From Oegoconia quadripuncta (taxonomy: Eukaryota; Arthropoda; Insecta; Lepidoptera; Autostichidae), in assembly GCA_949316235.1 (NCBI GenBank), contig OX438751.1, positions 20,832,801 to 20,896,800 on the forward strand: a stretch of 64,000 nt of DNA. The letters run 5' to 3'. A program made the translations under genes and the position numbers. The first letter of the stretch is position 1; every line of letters starts with the position of its first letter. Positions 45,901 through 57,900 of this stretch are shown here, piece after piece. The notes beneath the pieces were generated by a model. That model saw only the letters and a program-made list of their open reading frames with translations. It made no database searches and was not told the origin of the DNA.

Positions 45901-48900
45901 GTTAGATCATTCTTCAACCTACGGGCCTTCCCACTTTATGTGATAGAGTTTATGTGGTCATTGTGAATGACATCACACGCTCAATTTAGTTATGACTAGA
46001 GAGAACATCACTAGATTAGACAATATTACCCATCTGGCATATAATTAGGTCGTGTACGTCCCACATTAAGGTGACATGATACCAACTCTGATACGGAAGA
46101 ATCCGTCCGGAGGCGATAGTGAATATAGTCCAGTCCAGATGTTACCGAGAGAAAGACAATCGTTTACTTCGGATATTCTTCGTACATTAACTTCGGTACG
46201 CCCAGATTGTTGTGAACACCGGCTTTTGACGATGTTGGTCTAGTGGTTAAAAACCCTGAATTTTAGTATAAAAAGTTGCCGGTTTCGAATCCTGCTTATA
46301 TATGATTAATACGGACACGTGTACCCCATTTATGGATGTATTCATTTATTAATTATGTAGGATATCAACCATCTGGCATCCATTATACAAGCCTAGTTGC
46401 TTAGTGTGGAACTAGATGGTGCTGTGGATATTAAGTTTATGCATCAGCGGCCCATATTCACACAGCAGATGTACAAGTGTTTCCTCTGCAAGGAGCCAGA
46501 TCTCTCTTGTGTCCCGGAGCTCCATGTTGTACAACTGATTACTCAGACAGCAGTACCTAATTAAAGTTACAAAAATTTCAGACCCAGATTTCAGTCACCA
46601 TGAAATATGGATAGCTGTGACTCTAATACCGGGAGCTGACAGCAAGGATATAGCGTTCCAGGCTCCCGTGCCCGAGATTATCGAAGGTCGGGCCGTGTGG
46701 AGCGCCTGCGGACAAACCTTCGAATCAGAAGATACCACATATCAACCTTTGCCGGTGGAAGTATGTTCGTACTGGACCTCAGTGCCTGATCACTTGGTGG
46801 TGCCACAGCATGGATCCAGGGTCTTCACGTTCGCTATGACGGCGGATAAAAACAGGACAGTCGCTAGAGATGAGTTTGTTAAAGGTTAGTTATTTTTTGG
46901 AGTGGAAAGGTTCTCGAGTGGCGACCACGCATTGGAAGACCAGCATAGGCAGGCCGCCCACAAGGTGGACCGACGATTTGATAAAGACCGCGGGAAGCCG
47001 CTGGATGCGGGCAGCGCAGGACCGAACGTTGTGGAGATCTTTGGGGGAGGCTATGTCTAGCAGTGGACGTCTTTAGGCATGATATGATGTGATGATGATT
47101 AATTATTTTTGGATAATGACTGCTACTGGCAAGCTGAAGTCCTTCTCAGCTTTACCTTAGACTAGGCGCGACAATTTCGACCTACATTTCGAATTACATT
47201 TCGAATCCCGGAGTTACAAATACGATGGTAGGTACTGTCTGATAAATCTGGTATACTTCACTGGTTCTCTTTTTTTTTTTAATGCACGACGGATTCGTAC
47301 TTGATCGCCCCAACACATTTGGGGGACTGGCTATCTTATCTCTGACAACCGGAACACAACAATGCTATTAACATTGCTGCTTGGCTGCAGACTTAGATAT
47401 GATGGTGATAGCTAGCCAGGCGGACATTTAAAATGCCCTACCACCAACCAAACCGAGTACTTAAACATGTACCCCGCTGGGGATCGAACCCGCGACCTCC
47501 GAATCGTAAACCCAGTGTAGTTTACATTGAGCCACGGAGGCGGTTCACTTCTACTTCACACTGTAATTGGAATTCAGTGATAATACTTGTGTCAGAAACC
47601 ACCCTACTGGTTTCCTCACAGTTAAGTGGTCTAACAATCTGGTAAAATTAGATGAATCAAGTAGATATTATATTAGTCTAATGAACTCATAACTAGGTGT
47701 AAGCATACATATAATGTCTGTAGTAAAAATCAAAATGGATTCATTGTACTAATTAAATTAAATATCATATTTACATTAAAATTTGAGTCAAATAGTTAAA
47801 AACATATACATATATAAAATAGCCCTAATATTTTGTTTGGAGGCTAAGGCGTAAAGTTACATGTGCTCATAGTGTTGCAGGCGGATGGGGAGGAATTGTA
47901 CAAGAAGCATGTGGAACAGTGGCATCAGCTGCATCAGCAGGCCGGGGTAGATATCGAAGGAAACCTTGAGCTGGTAAGACTTCCCCTAAAATCCTTTACA
48001 GGCACCAGCCTCCCACAAATGAGCTTGTAATATATGTAGTTATTAAGATCAACTTTTTGTAACATTCTCATTTGTGGTGAGTGAAATAAAGAGTTTATTT
48101 ATTTATTATTATTATTATTGGAAAGCCGCCAAACAGCAATGTTTTTTTTTATGCACAACGGGTTAGCACTTGACCTCAATCACACCTGATGTTAAGTGAA
48201 GATGAGCCCGAAGGTGGAAGCGTAGTGACCCGGAAACCCCATGTTGTTTGGAACACAAGCTATCTTTATCTCTTATCTCTGACAACCGGAACACAACAAT
48301 GCTACTAACATTGCTGTTTGTAGGCAAGCGCAGATCTACGCTTCTGAAATACGGCCCTTAAATAAGATGGTGGTAGCTAGCCAGGCCGACATTTAAAATG
48401 CCCTACCACCAACTACCAACAAATAACAAAAAATGTTAATATCATTTTTGACGACCTGTTTGGTGTAGTGGTTAGCAACTCTGGCCACTATACCAACACC
48501 GTTTCGAATGTTTCGTTGTTGTGGTTGTGGGTTCGAATCCCGCTGGGGGCATATGTTTGTGTGATGAATACAGACACGTGTACCCGAGTTATGGATGTTT
48601 TCATTTATAATAAGTAGATATTTATTTACAAAAAAAAATAATGTATTTATGCAGTGTATCAACCATCTGGTATCCACAACACAAGCCTATAGTTGCTTAC
48701 TGTGGAACTAGATGGCGCTGTGTGTATGTCTAAGGATATTTATTATTAATACTCATTTCTCTTTTTAAAAAAAAAAATATGACAATTCAATTGAAAGGGA
48801 GAGATTTAAGAAGAAAGGAAGCCTAATTTCACAAACCCCCGATGGCTACTCTGTGGTGTGACGACGTAGGTACGAACGTATTGCCAACCAGTAGATAGGT

Positions 48901-51900
48901 AATACATTTCGTGACAAATTTAAGAAAGTTCTCCATAAAAGACGATACAAAGACAAAACGGCATCATCGAATTTGCAAATCATTGCATTGATTTACAGGC
49001 CAAGATAGTGAACGGGATCTGGTACTACTTCCTGAGCTCACTTCCATCTGAGGACTCTTATCAACCGCTAGACCGGTACTACGGACTAAGTCCTACTGGA
49101 TTAGCGAGGGGTGGCACTTTCGAGGACTATGAAGGTAGGATTTCACTCCCATAGTGCAGCGAGTAAAGAACTTGTGCCGCAGTCACATTTACTATTAATT
49201 TTTGATTAGCCAAGTTGCAACGTCTGGCACAGTCAATCCTTCGATGAGTGACATATTAAACCGTCGCTTCCTGTTGTTTTCGATCGGTGGTGTACTGGGG
49301 CGGTTTGAAAATATTGACTGTCAGGGGCTTTTAGTTGGACACAAATTCATCAATCTGCACTAGGCCCGCGTAGCGGATTAAGGCTCTTATTGAGAATGGA
49401 TAATGCCCCAATTTGGTCTTATCCAAATTCATTCCGATGCTAACTTGAGATGTAGCATTAAAACTGACCAGACGACCGGTTGGTGTAGTGGATAGTGACC
49501 CTGTCAGCGAAACCAACGGTTGTGGGTTCGAATCCCGCGAGGGTTTTGTGTGATGAATACGAACATTTATTCCCGAGTCATGGATATTCATATAAATTTT
49601 GTATATGTTTATCCGTTATCTAGTATCCATAGCACTACAGTTTGGGAATAGATGATTGGTGTAAGTGTCCAAAATATTTATTATTATTTATTTCTTATAG
49701 ATCCTGCCGTTAAATCGCCTGGTGGCGAGAATAAAGTCTACCAGCTGGTTGCTACCTAATTTTGTTCAATTAAACAGAATCCAACTGTATTTTCAGGACA
49801 TAATTTCTGGGACACTGAGATGTGGATGTATCCATCTATACTCCTACTATATCCCCGATACGCGAACAAACTCCTGCAGTATCGACTGGATACAGCGTAT
49901 GTGGCTGAGGAACTGGCTAAAGTCACAGGCAATAAAGGTTACAGGTCAGTATATTGTTTATAATTAGGTAGTGGCAAGGTCTTTCATAAAAGAAAATATC
50001 TAATGAAAACTGGCAAGTTAGGGAAAAATGTCAAGGGCGTGCAGACTGCTGAGTACGATATATTATAATGTAACTACACTAATTTAATTCTAAATCTGGT
50101 CATTTCCAATTCAGCAACCATGCTATTCTTAATTGGCAATCGTCAGTTTGGTGTGCCTTGAGAACACCTATATCCAACAGTGGACTAGTTCGTCGGAGTG
50201 ATGAAAGCAATGATGATGAATGCAATTTAGTATAATAGATATTTATTTATTTATGAATGAAATGAAAAGAATATACAATGGACCTTATTAACTATCTCAT
50301 GAGATAAAATAAAATTTTAATCTATACATATCTATTATCTATACTACTACCAATTTTACAAAAGCTATCATGAACAACTGCCTGTTGCCAAACTGCCAAA
50401 AGAGCCTGTTTCACCTCAATACTTAGTTTAGAAGGTGGCACAGGTTCTGCCCGTGTGGAGAGTGTACAAGATGCTGCATTACCTCGCTGGATGGCAATGC
50501 TTAATCTTTGAGCGAGATAAATGCCGGCTCGTGGGTCGCCTGAGACGTCGATGAGTCTGGTCGCCAGAGAGCTCCGAGGCCCCAGGGACCTACAATCTCA
50601 ACCCGAAAAGGAATAAAATTATATTGGGGCCCGATACCTCTATGTTTTATGATCTTATAATAGTATTTAAAATGTTATTGCACGTTTTTATTATAATTAT
50701 TTCTTTATTTAAATGACAAAATCCACTACGGACCCCAATATAATTTTGCTTCTTTTGGAGTTGAGACTCTTGGTCCATGGGGCCTTGGAGCTATATAATT
50801 ATAATAGTGAGCTGGCGACAAGACTATTAGTTGACGTCTCAGGTGGCAGAAAAACGGCACTTACCTCTTGGTCTCTACCACTCAGGCCGAACCTGAGCCA
50901 CCTTCTCAACTAGGTGACGTTCAGGTTCTTTAGGTTAGTTGTTTAAGTTAGGTTTTTAATGACTCTTGTCATTTATACAATGAGAAATTGTAAGAGTTTA
51001 TTAAACTGTTATGAAAGTTGAAAAAAAAAATTTTTTTATAAACAGTAACAAATAAAGAGATGGAGTTTAAATATAAACTAGAACAAATGTAAAAAATTGG
51101 GGCCACGAGGCAAGGTACCCGAAACGCTGGCAGCGTTTTCTCGTTGGATGCAGATATTTAAGCGTTGAGCGAGGAAACAACCAGCTCTTGGGTCACCAGT
51201 GACATCGACCTAAAGTTTCGACTCCGAAAGCAAGGAAAATTTATTCGGGACCGATGTCTCTGTATTTGTTAATTTATACAATTATTTCTAAAACTCTTCA
51301 GATTCCCTTGGGAGAGTGCATACACGGGTAGCGAAGTGACGCAACCGTGTTGTCCTGAAGTAGCTGAGTTTGAGCAACATGTCACTGGTTGTATCTCCTT
51401 CGCAACCAGGCAATACCTGGCCACCACCAGAGATGAGGAGTGGTTGAAGGTATTATTTGAAATATTCAGACCTCAATTTGGAATTAAGGGGGCGTCCAAT
51501 TCTTACGTGATGTTTTATTTTGTAACAGCTTGATGACGTGTGCACCCTTCGCTTCCTAACTTAATCATAAGGAATTCAATAGTCAATCAGTGGTGTCGAT
51601 TCGGATGTACACCAACTAAACTAAAACCAGTTTTGGAGTGGTGCCGTCGCATCGTACTGTTCCAGGGAGAAAGAGACATTATTACTCTAAAACTGGTTTT
51701 AGTTTAGTTTAGTTCGTGTACATCCGAATCGACACCAATACCTACAATATATTTAGATTTCATTTATATCCTTACATATTAAGTATGTTATACTTACCTT
51801 AGTTTCTCTATACCCATACCATGTTATTTCTTTGTAAATGTTATGTCAATCATGCGTGAGGAATCACTGGCAGATATTACTCAGGTACCACTTTAACTAG

Positions 51901-54900
51901 TTTCGAAGTCAGGGGTCTACTGTTCTGACGACCGATTGGTGTAGTGGATAGTGACCCTGTCAGCGAAACCAACGGTTGCGGGTTCGAATCCCGCGAGGGG
52001 TAAATGTTTGTGTGATGAATATTCTCTTTCAATGTTATTAATATTGCTGTTTGACGGCAGATTTAGATAAGATGGTGCTAGCTAGCCAGGTGGACATTTA
52101 AAATGCCCTACCAGCAACCAAACCGAGTACTAGACATGTACCCCGCTGGGGATCGAACCCGCGACCTCCATTTCGTAAACCCTATAATAATAAATAATAA
52201 TAAATATCTTTGCACATACACACAGCGCCATCTAGTTCCACACTAAGCAACTAGGCTTGTATTATAGATATCAGATGGTTGTAAAACTACACAAATACAT
52301 TTTTTTTGTAAATAAATACATATATAAATGAAAAACATCCATAACTCGGGAACACATGTCTGTATTCATCATACAAACATATGCCCCTAGCGGGATTCGA
52401 ACTATGTTGTTTACAGTGAGCCACGGAGGCAGTTAAAACTTGATAAATTCCGTCCTTCCAAGAATAGTTGTTAACACGATGACTGCTAACCCAAAATTAG
52501 ACATTATCCACGTGTGCTCACCCGAGGCGACCACGCGGCAGTGCGCACCGACCGCCCCTCGCGGCTTCCACACGGCAGTGCGCACCGACCGCCCCTCGCG
52601 GCTTCCACACGGCAGTGCGCACCGACCGCCCCTCGCGGCTTCCACACGGCAGTGCGCACCGACCGCCCCTCGCGGCTTCCACACGGCAGTGCGCACCGAC
52701 CGCCCCTCGCGGCTTCCACACGGCAGTGCGCACCGACCGCCCCTCGCGGCTTCCACACGGCAGTGCGCACCGACCGCCCCTCGCGGCTTCCACACAGCAG
52801 TGCGCCCGAGCCCCCGCGCGTCGTCGGGAATGTTCATACATAGAATTTAATATTTTTATTAATTGTTCATTCTAGCACGGTGGATGCGATATAGTAACTC
52901 ATATCGCAGACTTCTGGGCTTCACGAGCGATCATCAATTATAATACTGGTCTTTATGATATAGAGAGTAAGTATCAGTGTAATTTATAGACAGACACTAT
53001 GTAAAGATATCGTAAAAGTTATAATACAAATGTTTGGAGTTGGTAATAGAATAGACAGTATTCTTACAGTTTATAATTTATAAATTGGAAATATATAAAA
53101 GCCCCAGAGATAACAGGCGATTGCTCAAAAAAACATGAAACTGACATGCAAAAGAATCTATTTTTTTTTATTCGGATTGCAATGTAAATTGTCCTATATT
53201 AAATAGGACATTGACATTTACATACATCGGATTGCAATGTAAAATGTCCTATATTATAAATATAGGACATTGACATTAAAATGTCCTATATTATATAGGA
53301 CATTGACATTTACATTGCAGTCCGAATAAAAAAAAAAATTCTTTTGCATGTCAGTTTCATGTTATTTTAAGCAATCGCCTGTTATCTCTGGGGCTTTTAT
53401 ATATTTCCAATTTATAATTATGTATTTTACGAACGAAAGTTTATTTGCTTTTTTAAATCAAAAATGTCAGTTTCATGTTATTTTAAGCAATCGCCTGTTA
53501 TCGAAAATTTTTTGATCACATTCGGCCATTATGGTTCCTAGTAAAAAGTTTTTCGTAATCAGAAGTGGAGTTTCCAGTAAATAATGATTACAAGAATTAA
53601 TAGGAAAAAATATATAAATTGAAAATTTTGTAAACCCCCAAGAAAACAGGTTGCTAACAATAATATCAACCTGACATTGTAAAAGAATCCATGCAAAAGA
53701 ATGTCCTTTAATATAAAACCAAAAATAATTACAATATAACTATAGTGTAGTATATTGGACCACATTGAATACTTGTTACGAATATCAATACTGCTGCTTG
53801 CTAACTTTATTAGGTGTAGGACTTGGATGTAAAAACACATCAACAAAAATACATTATTTGTATGAAATTTGTTTTACAGATGTAATGGGCCCAGATGAAG
53901 ATCACAGTAACGTCACCAACTCTGCCTTCACTAACGTAGTTGCTGGATATTCCCTTTACTTGGCACAGTGAGTGATTATACCTATCTAGGTACTTGTTAG
54001 TTAGCTGCTCTCTCTTCTTCACCAATGTGGATCGATATATTGTTTCTCTTTCTTACAGATACGTATCCTGCCTATGCAAGTCTTATTACATGGCTGACAA
54101 TCCGGATCACTGGGCGGACATAGCTTGGAGTCTCGCACTCCCTTACGACCGAGTTCTGGACTATCACCCCCAGTTCACCGGTTACGCGAGGGGAGACAGG
54201 ATCAAGCAGGCTGACGCCGTGCTCTTAGGGTTCCCGCTACTGTATTCCATGAATACGTAAGTTTATTTAGCCCGATTAGTGATTACAGTCAATAACTGGC
54301 AAACGAGCAAATAGGTCACCTTTCCACCAGTATCATAAATAATTTTTACTGATGTTAAGCCTTTTTCTTTTATAATATTTCTGGCGCAAACCTATTGCTC
54401 GATTCTGTAATTCAGATAAGAGAACCAGTGAAATTACGGTTTTAAGAAGCATTCTATCTTAAGTCTCAGAGTGGCACCGCATCTTTGGGACGTCATAAAT
54501 GTCACGGGCGGGGTAGTCACTTTCTATCAGGTGAGCTGTTTGCTCGTTCGTCTCTTCATCTCTTCGTCAGATTATCCTAGCCCACTACTGCTGCTGCATA
54601 CACGTACTAGAGATTTTTCCTAGGTCGTACCATTGAACCACGGTAGTCCATTTGCAATTAATGTCACTATGCAGATCATCGCATCACCAAGCAGGTAGTG
54701 CCATGATCTAAAGGATTCCTTGATCTAAAGGAGAGGCTTATGTCCAACAAGTGACTGGTATAGTTTGTATTCACATTATTTGAATTATTGGAATATGCCT
54801 TGTAGAATTTATCACGGTTGCGAAAGCCACTAAAAATCAATCCGCTGCATCTTTTATACTCTCTTGCATTCCAGAAGCACAAGGGCCAACGATTTATCCT

Positions 54901-57900
54901 ACTATGAGACGGTGACCCGAGACAGCGGACCGGCCATGACCTGGAGCATGCACGCAATTGGCCATCTGCAGCTGGACGACCAGTTGAAAGCTGCTGAGAT
55001 GTTCAACAAGAGTTACCAGGATTACGTTAGAGAACCTTTTAAGGTAATGGTGTTATTAATCATTGGGACAAAGCTAGTTCCCAAATTAGGTATCTAGGTT
55101 GTCTTGACTTTTATAAAGCAAACCATAATGGAATTATGTCTAAAATCCATCTCCGTGTTTATTTCCGTATTTTTAGAGCAAGTAATAATAATCAAGCAAG
55201 GCGCAGAAAAAGGTACAAAGAAGAGCGTTTTTCACGAAGATTCTTATCAGACGAGTTTGATATCCCCGAAGTACCTATCTACTCTTCAATTAGATATGAA
55301 AATTGGAGCACGCGTTCCACGATGAATTATAACTTGATAATTTAAGTCCAATATTCCACAATTCGTTCCCATAACTTGGCATTTCAAGTGTGATTTCCAA
55401 ATAAGAACAAAAAGAAAGACGTCGTGTTCCAAAAAAAGATTTTCTATTACTATAGTTTGTTTGGTTTTAGTTTGGCTGAATTGTTTAAAATAATAAGTAT
55501 TTAAGATAGCAACACCAATTACGTAGTCCCAAAATAATCCAAACTTTTACTATGATACTAGATAAGGGATAAAAATAAATACCTACCTAAAAACCGCCTC
55601 CGTGGCTCAATGTAAACAACATTGGGTTTACGATTCGGAGGTCGCGGGTTCGATCCCCAGCGGGGTACATGTTTAAGTACTCGGTTTGGTTGGTGGTAGG
55701 GCATTTTAAATGTCAGCCTGGCTAGCTACCACCATCTTATCTAAATCTCCCGCCAAGCAGCAATGTTAATAGTATTGTTGTGTTCCGGTTGTCAGAGATA
55801 AGATAGCCAGTTTTCCAAATGTGTTGGCGTTTCCGGGTCAGTACGCTTCCACCTTCGACCTCATCTTCACTTAACATCAGGTGTGATTGAGGTCAAGTAC
55901 CAACCCGTTGTGCATAAAAAAAAAATATCCATGATTTGGTATATTTTTTCCTTAGCAGGATTTGAGCTAGCAACCATTACTTTCGAAGGCAGGGTCACTA
56001 CCAACTACCTACACCAATCGGTCATAAGTAGTATGGCAAGCAGTCCACTTCAGATTTATTTAATTGGATTTCCATAATTTATTCGGAGCACTTTGATTCA
56101 TTTAGGTTATTACTAGCTACTAAACTTGAACAACGGTAAACGTAATTATACAAAAGAAGGTTTCCTTGTTAATGCATGTAACTATTTTGATAAATATTTC
56201 AAGGTGTTAACATATTCTTTGTAAAACTCAGTTCTTTCAAAAGATATTGTGATTTTATTTGTTTATTGTTGCCTGACTCGCAGTCACTCAGTTGTATTCT
56301 TGTTTTAAATTTATTTTGGATAAAAAAGGGCTGTCATTAATTTTATAACTCTACCACGTAACGCTATATAATTATTTGCCTGTTTTGTATCAAATTTGCC
56401 ATGATATTGTTCGTCACTAATTAGTGGAAACTGTTTTGGCTTATGTGTTGTGAATACAACATAAATATGTAGTAAAAATATTGTATCAAAATAGCTGTTT
56501 GTTTCTTGGTGTCTAAGTGAAAGAGGCCTAGAAAAGTTTAAAGTGTGAATTTTATAGTGCCCTTATATTTTGTGTTACAGTGTAATTCCACTCTGTTTCC
56601 TCTGCAAATATATCTACAATATTTATATCCTGCACCTGCAGGTGTGGAGCGAGCTCCGACGCCCTAAGGTGGGTGCTGTGAACTTCCTCACCGGCATGGG
56701 AGGATTCATGCAGACCCTCATCTTCGGTTATGCTGGCATCAGCATCCACCTTGACAGATTGGAGATCTCCATGCCGCAGTTACCACCTCGTGCTACCAGG
56801 TTCAGGATTAAAGGTAGAGGAAATTGATAGAATCTTAGAAAACTATAAAAAATATGTAAAACGAAGCGACATTTAATCAAATAGAGCGCAATGCTAAAGA
56901 TCTTTGTGTTAGTTCACTTTACTAAAGACCACCTCATTTCCTTTAAAAGTAAATCCAACGTAACACAAGTACGCATTCTGTCTCAGGTAAATAACAAAAA
57001 AAAAAAATTATTTACTAGATAATATTTTTACAATATCCAGTGTTGGGGCTACTTGTAAGTAAAGTTTACTTGTGTTAGTAGTCCCGCTCTTCCATATTAC
57101 ATTTTTTATCAGTAAATAAAAATAAAAAGAAAGAATAAATACTGTGAGTATCATCATATCGGCCACAGAACGTCCATTGCTGAACATATACAGGGCGTCC
57201 CAAAGTTATGGGACATGAAGGGGAAGTACCTTAAATATTGTAGATAGTGAATTTTGCTCAAAGAAGACTTTATGTTATTTTTAAAAGTTAGTAATTCTGC
57301 ATTCATAGATTTTCTAAAAATTACTTGCTTCGGCTGGGAATCGAACCGACTTAAATGTGAAAAAAAAAACACCCTACTTTTATGATGCCAATCGAAAGAA
57401 TAGCTAAAAAATAATAACTCTGCCTAAGTAACATAGTATTTTAAAAGAAAGGAACAACATAAAATGATTGAGTCAAATTTCAAGAAAGTTATTTATTGCC
57501 GACGACGTTCGAAAAGTAGCGATATTATCATTCCAAAGATAGCATTGATTATTCGTAAATAAGTTGCAAACAGAATTGTGCCATATCACATCGAGTGTTC
57601 ACCATAAAATGATTAGAAAATCAACAGGCAGCGGGCTCATTAAAAGATTGGCGATTTGCGTAAGACAAGAGGGATCACATTTTGAGCATTTAATTAATTA
57701 ATTTACAAAAAAATACCTACTTAATTGACTACGGCAGTTTCATGTATGTTTTTTATTTGATTAAAATGATTAATTTCACGTTGTTCCTTTCTTTTAAAAT
57801 ACTATGTTACTTAGGCAGAGTTATTATTTTTTAGCTATTCTTTCGATTGGCATCATAAAAGTAGGGTGTTTTTTTTTTCACATTTGAGTCGGTTCGATTC

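Noticed and set aside
47873..47880. Acceptor TTGCAG at 47880 for exon 4
   Set aside because: Would put exon 4 out of frame with the preferred exon 3 donor; the CATAG acceptor eight bases upstream keeps the frame.
52433..52875. Overlapping repetitive 'proteins' rich in Arg/Ala/Pro on both strands
   Set aside because: They are readings of the 37-bp minisatellite, open in all frames because the unit lacks stops; the array is intronic.
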